Source of the DNA: Burkholderia sp. WAC0059
GTDB taxonomy: Bacteria > Pseudomonadota > Gammaproteobacteria > Burkholderiales > Burkholderiaceae
Length of the DNA stretch: 64,000 nucleotides
Reading direction: 5' to 3'
Assembly (NCBI RefSeq): GCF_002870125.1
Contig: NZ_PNEO01000020.1
Coordinates: 1-64,000, forward strand
In this document: positions 1 to 9,220 of the stretch, piece after piece
Layout: each line of letters starts with the position of its first letter
How positions within the stretch are numbered: the first letter of the stretch is position 1
Notes under the pieces: model-generated
What the model saw: the letters and a program-made list of their open reading frames with translations, nothing else
Database searches by the model: none
What the model was told of the DNA's origin: nothing
Made by a program: the position numbers and the translations under genes

Positions 1-1147
1 CGAGCGCGTCGGCCAGGCTCGAGATGGCGCTGGCCCAGTCGCCGCGGGCGGGCTGGCGGAACAGGCGCAGCGACGGATACCAGGGCGAGTCGTCGCGCCC
101 GAGCAGCCAGCGCCAGTCGGGCACGAACGGCAGCAGGACCCAGGCGGGCCGGCCCAGCGCCCCCGCCAGATGCACCGGCGACGAATCGACCGACACCAGC
201 AGGTCCACCACGCCCAGGATCGCCGCGGTGTCCTCGAAATCGCCGATCTCCTCGCCCAGCGACAGCAGCGACATGCCCGCCGGCGGGGTTTGAGCCTGCG
301 CCTGCGCCGGGCCCTTCTGGATCGACACGAACGTGAGGCCGCTCCGGGCGAGCGGGGCGAGCTGCCCGAGCCGCAGCGAGCGGTTCGCGTCGTTGAAGTG
401 CGTCGGCCGCCCTGCCCAGACCAGCGCCACCAGCGGGCGCGGCAGGCCGGCCAGGCGCCGCCGCCATGTCTCCACGCGCGCGCCATCCGCATGCAGGTAC
501 GGGATCGGCCCGGGCAGGTCGGCGGGCGTCAGCCCCATCGCCATCGGCAGGCTCATCATCTCGCAGTGCAGGTCGAACGGCGGCGGCAGGCTGCCGCGCA
601 CCACCACGTCGTCGTAGCCGCCCATGCGCCGCGCCAGCGAAAGCGTCTCCGCGTTGACCTCGAGCACCACGCGCGCGCCGCTCCTCGCCTTCGCCCACGG
701 CACCAGCCGCATGAACTGGAACGTGTCGCCGTAGCCCTGCTCGTCGTGGATCAGCAGCGTGCGCCCCGGAATCGGCTCGCCGTCCCAGCGCGGGCGCTGC
801 ACCTTGCGCTCGATCCGCTTCGTGTGGCCGAGGCTGTAGCGGTAGCGGTACTCGCGCCAGCCGCGTTCGAACTCGCCCGTCAGCAGCAGCGTTTCGGCCA
901 GATCGAAGCGCGCCGGGAAATCGCCGGGCGCATGGGCGACGAGCATCTCCTGGATCGCGCGCGTCGCCGCGATCCTGCCCTGCGGGCGCAGCGCGGCGGC
1001 CAGCAGCCGCCACAGCGGCAGCGGCCCGCGCCCCGTGGCCAGGTGCGGGCGCAGCAGGGCCTCGGCGTCCTCGTACCGGCCGGCGTCCAGCAGCGCGCGC
1101 GCCTGCTGCGCGAGGGCCGCGAGGCCGGGCGGGCCGGCGGCGCTCAT
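1..1147 (-). CDS. TPR / glycosyltransferase-9-like protein, C-terminus outside window
   Basis: About 382 residues are visible; the stop lies beyond the left edge. The N-terminal ~100 residues look like degenerate TPR helices. The rest matches the C-terminal region of TPR glycosyltransferase-like proteins that resemble heptosyltransferases: LLIHDEQGYGDTFQFMRLVP, LVWAGRPTHFNDANRS, and VDLLVSVDSSPVHLAGALGR followed by WRWLLGRDDSPWYPS. In that family these segments form the nucleotide-sugar pocket. The ATG overlaps the TGA of the upstream TPR-sulfotransferase (ATGA), so the two are translationally coupled and probably act together. A role in glycosylating a surface protein is inferred from the autotransporter further upstream. 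The family call is firm; substrate and activity are not known. Confidence 0.75.
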   Translation of the reverse strand, partial: MSAAGPPGLAALAQQARALLDAGRYEDAEALLRPHLATGRGPLPLWRLLAAALRPQGRIAATRAIQEMLVAHAPGDFPARFDLAETLLLTGEFERGWREYRYRYSLGHTKRIERKVQRPRWDGEPIPGRTLLIHDEQGYGDTFQFMRLVPWAKARSGARVVLEVNAETLSLARRMGGYDDVVVRGSLPPPFDLHCEMMSLPMAMGLTPADLPGPIPYLHADGARVETWRRRLAGLPRPLVALVWAGRPTHFNDANRSLRLGQLAPLARSGLTFVSIQKGPAQAQAQTPPAGMSLLSLGEEIGDFEDTAAILGVVDLLVSVDSSPVHLAGALGRPAWVLLPFVPDWRWLLGRDDSPWYPSLRLFRQPARGDWASAISSLADAL

Positions 1148-3261
1148 CGCGGAGCGACGCCGAGCGCGTCGAGCAGCGGGCCGAGGTAGTCCGCATAGGC
1201 CCGCCAGCGGCCCTTCGAGGAGCGGTAGATGGGCCGGCGCACCTGGTTCACGCTGGCGGTGCGCACCACGCGCGGGTTGTCGTGGAAGTTCAGGCACGCG
1301 TCGTCCCAGGGCAGCCCGAGGAAGGCGACCAGCCGGCGCGCCTCGGCCCCGAGATCGTCCACGACGGCCTCGTAGTCGACCTCGATGAAGCGCTCCGGCG
1401 GCAGCAGGCTGCGCCAGTGCGCCATCAGCCGCTCGTAGAGCCGGTAGAAGCGGCCGAGTTCGCGCTGGTCGTAGGCGAACGGCTGGTCGCCGCCGAAGAG
1501 CTTCGTGTAGCACGACAGGCAGGTATCGACCGGGTCGCGGCGCGCGTGGACGATGCGCGCGCCGGGCAGGATCAGCGGGATCAGCCCGGCGTAGACGAAG
1601 TTGCCCGGCATCTTGTCGACGAGCCGCGCGCGGCCGTGCGCGAGCGGCGCGACGCGCGCGAGATAGTCGCGCCCCAGCGCGCCGAGCGCGCGGGCGGCCG
1701 TATCCTGCGCGTCGGGCGCGTCGTTCGCGAGCGCCGCGAGCCGGTCGGGAAAGAGCCCGCTGGCCTCGACCGCGAGCCGCAGCGCCGCCAGCTCGCCCGC
1801 GCCCGTCACCTGCGGATGCGACGACAGGATCTGCTCGATGAGCGTGGTGCCCGAGCGCGGCATGCCGACGACGAACACCGGCAGCGCCGACGCCGTGCCG
1901 AGGCCCTGCAGCCGCCCGAACAGCGCCGGGGAGATCGCCCCGGCCACGCGCGCCATCCAGTGCTCCGCCGCCCCGGGATCGTAGGCGAAGCTCGCGCGCT
2001 TGCTCCGGTTGCCGGCCTCGAAATGCGCGAACGCCTGCGCGGGCTCGCCGATATCCAGATACGCCTTGCCCAGCGCGAAGTGCGCCGGGATCCGCTCCGC
2101 GAGCGGCCGGCGCTCGCCCTCGGCGACGAACGCCTCGAGCCGCGCGAGGTCCGGATCGCCGGGCCTGAACGTGTGCGCGTCGGCCCGCGCCGAGAGAATC
2201 GGGGCCGAGCCCGGAAACGCCTCCAGCGCGCGCCCGAACGCGGCCAGCGCCTCGTCGCGGCGGCCGGCCTCGGTCAGCAGCACGGCCCGGCCGAGCAGCG
2301 CCTCCTCGGTCACGGTGCCCGGCAGCGTCGCCGCGCGCCCGAACGCCTCCAGCGCCTCGCCGGTCTGCCCGAGCGACTGGAGCGCCGTGGCCAGCGTGTT
2401 GTGCGCGTCCGCGCTGTGCGGCGCGAGCGCGACGGCCTCGCGCGCCAGGCGCAGCGCTTCCTCGTGGCGTTCGAGCTGCCGCAGCAGCTTCGCGCGCGCG
2501 ACGAGCGCCGCGGGATGCTGCGGCGCGAACGCGTGCAGCATGTCGAGCGCGCGCAGCGCCGCCTCGTGACGGTGGCGCGAGGTCTCGACTTCGGCCAGGT
2601 TCAGATACGCGTCGACGAGATGCGGGTCCAGTCCGATCGCGCGCTGCGCCAGGTCGGCCGCTTCGTCGTAGCGGCCCAGCGACGACAGCAGGAACGCGAG
2701 GTTGCTGTGCGCGCCGGCGTGAGCCGGATTCAGCCCGATCGCGCGGCGGTAGTGCGGCTCCGCGAGATCGAGCCGCCCGAGGCGGCGCAGCGTGTTGGCG
2801 AGATTGTTGTGCGCGTCGGCCCAGTCGGGCTGCAGGGCGACGACGCGCTCGAGGCACGCGAGGCTTTCGTCGAAACGCCCGGCCTCCTGCAGCACGATGC
2901 CCAGATTGTTCCAGCCCGCCGTCAGCCCGGGGTCCATCGCGACCGCGCGGCGGGCCGCCTGCCCGGCCTCGGCCAGCAGCCCTTTCTGGCGGCACATCTC
3001 GGCCAGGTTGGCCGCGTAGACGGCCGGCGCGCGCGGTGCGCGGCACGCCGCCCGAAGATACCCGATCGCCAGCTCCAGGTTGCCCCAGGCGTGCGCCATC
3101 AGCCCCAGCAGGTGCAGCGCGTCGGCCTGGCCCGGCCACGCCGACAGCACCCGCTGGCACCACTGCTCGGCCTCGTCCGCCTGGCCCGCGTTCCAGTGTG
3201 CCTGCGCTCGCGCCAGTGCCTCGGATATGTTCAGGGTATTGTGGTCGGGATCGTCGGGCAT
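1144..3261 (-). CDS. TPR-repeat sulfotransferase
   Basis: 705 residues. Residues ~10-430 are a run of TPR units (for example ADAHNNLANTLRRLGRLDLA and GAHSNLAFLLSSLGRYDEAA). The C-terminal ~245 residues are a sulfotransferase domain with the 5'-phosphosulfate loop VVGMPRSGTTLIEQ at ~460, the 3'-phosphate-binding region ARIVHARRDPVDTCLSCYTK, and a late RVVRTASVNQVRRPIYRSS segment. Such proteins transfer sulfate from PAPS to proteins or glycans; here the acceptor is unknown. The start follows the autotransporter stop by 55 bp on the same strand and the stop overlaps the next gene by 4 bp, which suggests one unit: autotransporter, sulfotransferase, glycosyltransferase-like. The fold call is secure; autotransporter modification is inference. 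Confidence 0.85.
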   Translation of the reverse strand: MPDDPDHNTLNISEALARAQAHWNAGQADEAEQWCQRVLSAWPGQADALHLLGLMAHAWGNLELAIGYLRAACRAPRAPAVYAANLAEMCRQKGLLAEAGQAARRAVAMDPGLTAGWNNLGIVLQEAGRFDESLACLERVVALQPDWADAHNNLANTLRRLGRLDLAEPHYRRAIGLNPAHAGAHSNLAFLLSSLGRYDEAADLAQRAIGLDPHLVDAYLNLAEVETSRHRHEAALRALDMLHAFAPQHPAALVARAKLLRQLERHEEALRLAREAVALAPHSADAHNTLATALQSLGQTGEALEAFGRAATLPGTVTEEALLGRAVLLTEAGRRDEALAAFGRALEAFPGSAPILSARADAHTFRPGDPDLARLEAFVAEGERRPLAERIPAHFALGKAYLDIGEPAQAFAHFEAGNRSKRASFAYDPGAAEHWMARVAGAISPALFGRLQGLGTASALPVFVVGMPRSGTTLIEQILSSHPQVTGAGELAALRLAVEASGLFPDRLAALANDAPDAQDTAARALGALGRDYLARVAPLAHGRARLVDKMPGNFVYAGLIPLILPGARIVHARRDPVDTCLSCYTKLFGGDQPFAYDQRELGRFYRLYERLMAHWRSLLPPERFIEVDYEAVVDDLGAEARRLVAFLGLPWDDACLNFHDNPRVVRTASVNQVRRPIYRSSKGRWRAYADYLGPLLDALGVAPR

Positions 3262-3316
3262 GGAAGCAGGGGTGAAGATCGTGGCGTCCGGACGATGCTA
3301 CTACGTCTTCGGTGGC

Positions 3317-6300
3317 TCAGAACACGTGCTGCAGGCGCAGGATGCCGGTCTGGGAGACGAAGCCGCCGCCGGCCTGCACCTCGTAGCGCGCCGACAGGCT
3401 CACGTTGCTCGCGTTCAGCAGCGTCACGCCGAACGAAATGTCGGCCAGATCCGACACCGGTCGCACCCCGGCCGTCGTGAACGCCGTGCCGTCCGGATCG
3501 GCCGCGAAATTCACGCCGGCCCATTGCCGGTCGTGGTCGTACTCGTGCAGCCACTGCACCTGGAATTCCGGCACCACCTGGCCGTAGCGCGTCGCGAACG
3601 CCTTCGACAGTTTTGCCCCCAGACCGCTTTCGACCGAGCTCACGTGGCTCGTCCCCACCGACAGCGCCGCGCCGTCGCCGCCGTTCTCCGTGTAGCCGCC
3701 CTGGTGCAGGTAGCTGTAGGTCAGGCTCGCTACCGGCGTGAGCGTCGCGCCGTACACCGCAAGCGGCCAGCCCGCCTCGGCGCGCGCGGCGTACTGCTGG
3801 CCGCTGAAGTGGCCGCCGGCCGTGCCCGAGAAGCCGGTGAAGCCGACCTGCCGCGTCGTGTCGTATTGCTGCTGGACCACCGTCATCGAGAGGTTCGCGT
3901 ACCACGGGTCGCCCGCGTAGCCCGCATAGCCGATCAGCCCGTAGCCGTTCACGTTCGCGCGGTCGCCCTCGATGTCGCCGTCGCCGTCGATGCTCGTGTC
4001 GCTGTAGCTGAACGCGCCGCCCGCGCGCCAGTGCTCGCCGAGCAGGCGATCCGCGCCGACCAGCAGGCCGCCGTAGCTTTCGGCGTAGCCGTCCACGGCC
4101 TGCTCGTGCGCGCTCTGGTTGCCGTGGCCGCCGTACCCCTCGCCCCACAGGGTCCACTGCCGCGGGCTGTCTCCCGTCGAGATGCCGGTCACGCCCGCGC
4201 CCTGGCCGAGCCGCAGCGCGTTGACGTGCGCGTTCACGACGCCGAGCGCGTCGAAGGTCGGCACGATCGCGGCCTCGCCCGTCTGCAGCGTGCCGAGCTG
4301 CTGGCCGACCCGGTTGGCCGTCGCCACCGAGCCCTGCGAGAGCGAGCCGAGCGCGGCGTCGTAGAGGTTCAGCAACTGCGCGCTGCCCACGCCCGTGTAA
4401 CCCAGCAGCCCGCCGAGCGCCGAGCGCGCGTTGGGCTCGGTGGCGACGTCCGTCGGGGCGGGGGGAGCGGGCGGGGGCGGGCTGGCCGTGGCTGTCGACG
4501 TCGGGGGCGATCCGTCCGATGAGGCCGGCGGCGTGGACGGCGTCGAGGGCTCGGACGGTGGCGGCGGGTTCACCGGCGTCGCGCTGTCGACCGTCAGCAC
4601 GAGATCGTTGTGGCTACCGCTGGCGACGACCCTGCCGCTCACCTGCCCGGCGTAGCCCGCCGCCGAGTAGTTCAGCCCCGGCGCATTGCCGGCGGCCGTC
4701 GCGCCGCCGTAGTCGGCCGCGCCCGCCGTGTCCACCACCACGTACCGCTGGCCGGCCGCGAACGCGTAGCCGTTCGAGCGCAGCGTGACGTTCGAGTCCG
4801 GCGCCAGCGTGGCGTTGCCGGTCACGACGAGCCGGCCGTAGCCGCTGTCGGTGGCGATCGAGCCCTGCGTCGTCGCGCTGCCGGCCACGCCGATCTGCAG
4901 CGTCGCGTTCGCGCCCTGGCTGTAGTTGCCCGTGATCGTCACCGGCTGGTTCACCTCCAGCACCGCGCCGGCGTTCTTTACCGCATGGCTGCCCACGTCG
5001 ATGTCGTCGTTCAGCAGTTCGTTGCCCGAGGCGAACACGAGGTTCGAGGCGCTGTTGCCGATCGTGCCGACGGTGTTGGCGCCGCCGTAGCCGGTCAGCG
5101 TGCCGGAGACGGTGCCGGTGCCGCCGACGATGGTCAGGTCGTTCGCCGTCTGGTTTTCGATGTTGCCGGCGATGACGCCGGTGTTGACGAGCGGGCCGAT
5201 GGCGCCGCCGGCGAGGTCGATGGCGTCGAGGCTGCCGGTGACGAGGCCGGCGTTGGTCAGCGCGCCGATCGTGCCGCTGTTGTAGAGGCCGGTCCGGCCG
5301 CCGGCGATGGTGCCGCCGGCGGCGTTGGTCAGCGTGCCGATCGTGCCGGTGTTGGCGATGCCATCGGTTGCGCCGGTGATCAGGCCGCGGTTGGTCAGCG
5401 TGCCGATCGAGCCCGCGTTGCCGACGCCGGTCTGCGTGCCGGAGATCGTGCCGGTGTTCGTCAGCGTGCCGATCGCGCCGAGCGTGGTCGTGGCAGCCGG
5501 CGTGGTGCCGGACGTGTACGTCGCGTTCCTGACCCCCGCGCCCATCGTGCCGGCAATCGTGCCGCTATTCGTCAGGTTGCCGATCGTGCCGGTGTTCAGG
5601 ATACCGACGCTGCCGGAGATCAGACCGCCGTTCGCCAGCGTGCCGATGGTGCTGACGGCCACGTTGTCGATCGCCAGCGACCCGGAAATGGTCGCGCCGG
5701 CGGCGTTGTCCAGTTGCGCGATTTCGCCCGCGTTGCCGATGCCGATTCCGCTGGTGCCGGAGATCAGGCCGGTATTGGACAACGTGCCGATCGTGCCGCC
5801 CACTAGCGCGCCGTTTTCCGTCTCGCCGCCATACTCGTTGATCAGGCCATAAGGACCGGCAACGATCGTGCCGCCGTTGGTCAGTGTGTCGATCGTGCCT
5901 GAATTGTCGACGCCCGTCGTGCCGCCGGAGATAACGCCGTTGTTCGTCAGCGTGCCGATCGTGCTGTCGGCCTCGTTATAGAGGCCGCTCTGGCCGCCGG
6001 AAATCGTGCTATTGGCTGTGTTGGTCAGCGCGCCGATCGTGCCGTAGTCGCCGTTGTAGATACCGACACTGGTGCCGCCGGCGACCGGGCTGCCGGAGAT
6101 CAGGCCGCCGGACGTGTTGTTCAGCACGCTGATCGTGCCGCCGAAGTTGTAGAGGCCGGCGCTGTCGCTCCCGCCCCAACCGCCGGCGATCGTGCCGCTG
6201 GAAATCGTGCCGCTGTTGGTCAGCGTGCCGATCGCGCCGGCGTCGACGATGCCGGGCCCGGTATGGCCGGCGATCGTGCCGGTGTTGTCCAGCGTACCGA

Positions 6301-9220
6301 TCGTGCCGAAGTTTTCGAAGCCGTCGAGTTCGTTGCCGTAGATCAGGCCGCTGTTGGTCAGCGCATCGATTTCGTCGTAGTTGGTGAGCCCGGGCCAGCC
6401 GCCGCTGTAGATCGTGCCGGTGTTGGTCAGCGTACCGATCACGCCCTGGTTCTGGAGCCCGCGATCACTGCTGCTGGAAATCGTGCCGGCGTTGGTCAGC
6501 GTGCCGATCGTGCCGGCGTTGACGAGGCCGCTTCCGCCGCCGTGGATCGTTCCGTTATTGATTAGCGTGCCGATCGTGCCGCTGTTGACGAGGCCGGTCT
6601 GGCTGCCGGAGATTGCGCCGACACGGTTGTTCGTTAACGCACTGATTGCGCCAACGTTATAAAGACCGATGTCGGCCAGCGTGCCTGCTCCACTGTTGGT
6701 GATACTCAGGCCGTTGCCGCTGCTGATCGTGCCGCTATTGATGATTGTGACGTTCGACGCGTCGTTATAGAGGCCGACTTCGATCGCAGTGCCGATCGTC
6801 CCCGCGTTGCTGACGGACAGAGGGACGCTGGCGACTACGCTACCGCTGGCAATTGAAATATTCGCTCCGGCGCTGGCGATAGCGCCGGCGTCGATCAGCA
6901 TGCCGATCGCGCCGTCGTTGTAGACACCGTCGACACCGCTGATCAACCCGTTGTTGATCAACGTGCCGATCGTGCCGGAGTTGTAGATGCCGTCGCTGTC
7001 GCCGCTGATCAATCCGCTGTTACTCAGCGTGCCGATCGTGCCGGTGTTCCGTATGCCGACCCCGCTACCGCTGGAAATCGTACCGGCGACAGCGTTGTCG
7101 AGTTGCGTAATCGTGCCGACGTTGGCAATACCCTGCCACAGCCCCCCCTGTATCACGCCGTCATTCGTCAGCGAAAGGATCTTGCCGCCAGAATCGTTGT
7201 AGACGCCAGTCTGATCTCCGAGGATCGAACCGTCGTTCACAAGCAAATCGATTTCGCCGTTGCTGTTCCAGATGCCTGACGAACCGCCTTCGATCATGCC
7301 TGTGGTCGCGTTCTCCAGCAGACTGATCTCGCCGAAATTGCCGATGCCATTGAAATAACTGCCAGAAAGCACACCGCTGTTCGTCAACGTGCCGATCAGA
7401 CCGCCGTGGTTGGCGATGCCGGTCCCGACGTTATCTGCGCCGCTGCCGTGTATGGTGCCGCTGTTGGTCAGCGTACCGATGGTGCCGGCGTTGTCGATGC
7501 CGGACTCTCCGCCGGAGATCAGGCCGCTATTGGTCAGCATGCCGATCGTGCCGACCGACTCGGCGGTGGTCGAGCCATGGCTGCGGGAAATCGTGATCGT
7601 ACCGGCGAGGTTTGCGATGCCGGTGCCGCTATTGCCGGAAATCGTGCCGGTGTTGATCAGCGTGCCGATCGTGCCAATGTTGACGATGCCGGAGTCGCCG
7701 CCCGAGACCATACCGCTATTGGTCAGTATACCGATTGAAGCAGGAGCGGCCCACGTGCTGGAACTGCCGTTCCATGACCTCGTGATCGAGCCGCCAAGGT
7801 TGACGATGCCGGCCAGGCTGCCGCCGGCAATCAGGCCGCCGGTCTTGTTGTCCAGTGCGCCGATCGTGCCGCCGACGTCGAGGACGCCGTCCGTGCCCGC
7901 GGAGATCGTGCCGCTGTTGGTCAGCGTACCGATTGCGTCGCGGTTGTAGAGGCCGGTCCCGCCGCTGCTGCCGTGCAGGATCGTCCCGGTGTTGGTCAGG
8001 GTGCCGATCACGCCGGCGTTATGGATGCCGTATCCGCTACTGCCGCCGCGGAAGATCAGCCCGCCATTGGTCAGCGTCTCGATCACGCCGGTGTTATTGA
8101 TGCCGTATCCGGTATAGCCGGAAGTCCCGCCCGAGATCGTGCCGTTGTTGGTCAGCGCGCCGATCGTGCCGAAATTGGCGATGCCGGTAAAGCCGCCGGA
8201 AATGGCGCCGTCGTTGGTCAGCGTGCCGATATCGGAACCGACGATGCCGAACAGGGTGCCGGCGATCACGCCGTTGGCCGCGTTGTCCAGCTCGCCGATC
8301 GCGCCGGGGTTGTAGATGCCGTAATCCTGCTCGCCGGCGATCGTACCGTTGTTGGCGATCGTGCCGATCGTGCCGGTGTTGTAGACGCCAAAAGCCAGAG
8401 CGCCGGAAATGATCGAGTCGTTGTTGGTCAGCGTGCCGATCGTGCCGTCGTTGTAGATGCCGTACTCGCTGTCGGCGATCGTGCCGTCGTTGGTCAGCGA
8501 ACCGATCGTGCCGCCGGAGACGTTGAAGATACCGAGATTGCCTCCCGAGATCGACCCGCCGACCGTGTTGTTCAGCACGCCGATCGTGCCGGCGTTGTAG
8601 ACGCCGTCCGAGATCAGGCCGGCATTGTTCAGCACGCCGATCATGCCGCCGCTGCCGTTATGGATGCCCGTCGCCGCGCCGGAGATCGTGCCGCCGGCCG
8701 CGTTGGTCAACGCGCCGATCGTGCCGGAATTGTCGATGCCATATGTTCCGCCGGAGATCAAGCCGCCGGTCGTATTGTCGAGCACGTCGATCGTGCCGGA
8801 GTTGCCGATGCCGTACGCGGCGTTGCCGATCGAGCCGCTGTTGTTCAGCGTGCCGATCGCGCCTTCGTTGTAGACACCGGTTGCCTTGCCCGAAATCGTT
8901 CCGCTATTGGTCAGCGTGCCCAGCGTGCCGCTGGCCGCGACGCCCGTGGCGCCGCCCGTCACCGCGCTGTAGGCGCCACCGCTGCCGATGGACAGGTTGC
9001 CCGCGGTCCAGGAGTAGGGGCCGGTCGTGGCGGTCTGCGCGATGGCGGCGACCGGGCCCATGGCCGACAGCGCGGCCGCCATGGCCAATGCCAGCCGGCT
9101 GTGCGTCGGCTGGCCGGCGAAACTTTCCCTGCTTTCGCTGCCGGGCGGGCGGCCCCGGGCAAGCGCGGTCCGTCTCGCCTCCCGGTCCCCGTTGCGCGCG
9201 TCCCGGTACCGATGGTCCAT
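3317..9220 (-). CDS. Giant repeat-containing type Va autotransporter
   Basis: 1967 residues. The basic N-terminus (1-42) and hydrophobic segment LALAMAAALSAMGPVAAIAQ (~43-62) make a long signal peptide. The passenger (~80-1375) is built from dozens of imperfect units of the form GTIGTLTNSGTISG, the pattern of a beta-helix. A beta-helix cap/maturation-like region follows to ~1540, then a Pro/Ser/Thr-rich linker at ~1550-1595, and a ~280-residue C-terminal barrel (WTLWGEGYGGHG to LRLQHVF) ending in Phe as outer-membrane barrels do. The start ATG is preceded by GGGGAAAG. No catalytic motif is visible, so adhesin or aggregation factor is the likely role. The two downstream genes are potential modifying enzymes. 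The autotransporter call is secure; the ligand is unknown. Confidence 0.9.
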   Translation of the reverse strand: MDHRYRDARNGDREARRTALARGRPPGSESRESFAGQPTHSRLALAMAAALSAMGPVAAIAQTATTGPYSWTAGNLSIGSGGAYSAVTGGATGVAASGTLGTLTNSGTISGKATGVYNEGAIGTLNNSGSIGNAAYGIGNSGTIDVLDNTTGGLISGGTYGIDNSGTIGALTNAAGGTISGAATGIHNGSGGMIGVLNNAGLISDGVYNAGTIGVLNNTVGGSISGGNLGIFNVSGGTIGSLTNDGTIADSEYGIYNDGTIGTLTNNDSIISGALAFGVYNTGTIGTIANNGTIAGEQDYGIYNPGAIGELDNAANGVIAGTLFGIVGSDIGTLTNDGAISGGFTGIANFGTIGALTNNGTISGGTSGYTGYGINNTGVIETLTNGGLIFRGGSSGYGIHNAGVIGTLTNTGTILHGSSGGTGLYNRDAIGTLTNSGTISAGTDGVLDVGGTIGALDNKTGGLIAGGSLAGIVNLGGSITRSWNGSSSTWAAPASIGILTNSGMVSGGDSGIVNIGTIGTLINTGTISGNSGTGIANLAGTITISRSHGSTTAESVGTIGMLTNSGLISGGESGIDNAGTIGTLTNSGTIHGSGADNVGTGIANHGGLIGTLTNSGVLSGSYFNGIGNFGEISLLENATTGMIEGGSSGIWNSNGEIDLLVNDGSILGDQTGVYNDSGGKILSLTNDGVIQGGLWQGIANVGTITQLDNAVAGTISSGSGVGIRNTGTIGTLSNSGLISGDSDGIYNSGTIGTLINNGLISGVDGVYNDGAIGMLIDAGAIASAGANISIASGSVVASVPLSVSNAGTIGTAIEVGLYNDASNVTIINSGTISSGNGLSITNSGAGTLADIGLYNVGAISALTNNRVGAISGSQTGLVNSGTIGTLINNGTIHGGGSGLVNAGTIGTLTNAGTISSSSDRGLQNQGVIGTLTNTGTIYSGGWPGLTNYDEIDALTNSGLIYGNELDGFENFGTIGTLDNTGTIAGHTGPGIVDAGAIGTLTNSGTISSGTIAGGWGGSDSAGLYNFGGTISVLNNTSGGLISGSPVAGGTSVGIYNGDYGTIGALTNTANSTISGGQSGLYNEADSTIGTLTNNGVISGGTTGVDNSGTIDTLTNGGTIVAGPYGLINEYGGETENGALVGGTIGTLSNTGLISGTSGIGIGNAGEIAQLDNAAGATISGSLAIDNVAVSTIGTLANGGLISGSVGILNTGTIGNLTNSGTIAGTMGAGVRNATYTSGTTPAATTTLGAIGTLTNTGTISGTQTGVGNAGSIGTLTNRGLITGATDGIANTGTIGTLTNAAGGTIAGGRTGLYNSGTIGALTNAGLVTGSLDAIDLAGGAIGPLVNTGVIAGNIENQTANDLTIVGGTGTVSGTLTGYGGANTVGTIGNSASNLVFASGNELLNDDIDVGSHAVKNAGAVLEVNQPVTITGNYSQGANATLQIGVAGSATTQGSIATDSGYGRLVVTGNATLAPDSNVTLRSNGYAFAAGQRYVVVDTAGAADYGGATAAGNAPGLNYSAAGYAGQVSGRVVASGSHNDLVLTVDSATPVNPPPPSEPSTPSTPPASSDGSPPTSTATASPPPPAPPAPTDVATEPNARSALGGLLGYTGVGSAQLLNLYDAALGSLSQGSVATANRVGQQLGTLQTGEAAIVPTFDALGVVNAHVNALRLGQGAGVTGISTGDSPRQWTLWGEGYGGHGNQSAHEQAVDGYAESYGGLLVGADRLLGEHWRAGGAFSYSDTSIDGDGDIEGDRANVNGYGLIGYAGYAGDPWYANLSMTVVQQQYDTTRQVGFTGFSGTAGGHFSGQQYAARAEAGWPLAVYGATLTPVASLTYSYLHQGGYTENGGDGAALSVGTSHVSSVESGLGAKLSKAFATRYGQVVPEFQVQWLHEYDHDRQWAGVNFAADPDGTAFTTAGVRPVSDLADISFGVTLLNASNVSLSARYEVQAGGGFVSQTGILRLQHVF
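5100..8990. repeat. Passenger-coding tandem repeat tract
   Basis: Nearly 4 kb of imperfect tandem units of roughly 60-70 bp, each carrying a block close to GTGCCGATCGTGCCG on the plus strand (the reverse complement of codons for G-T-I-G-T). The units encode the beta-helix rungs of the autotransporter. Both unit length and sequence drift, and short spacers with other residues interrupt the tract, so this is an old, diversified array rather than a recent expansion. Such a tract can gain or lose units by recombination and is a risk for assembly collapse. Confidence 0.9.

Noticed and set aside
5100-8990. Regularly spaced repeats suggestive of a CRISPR array
   Set aside because: The repeats are codons of beta-helix rungs inside one open frame, drift in sequence and length, and no cas genes are present.
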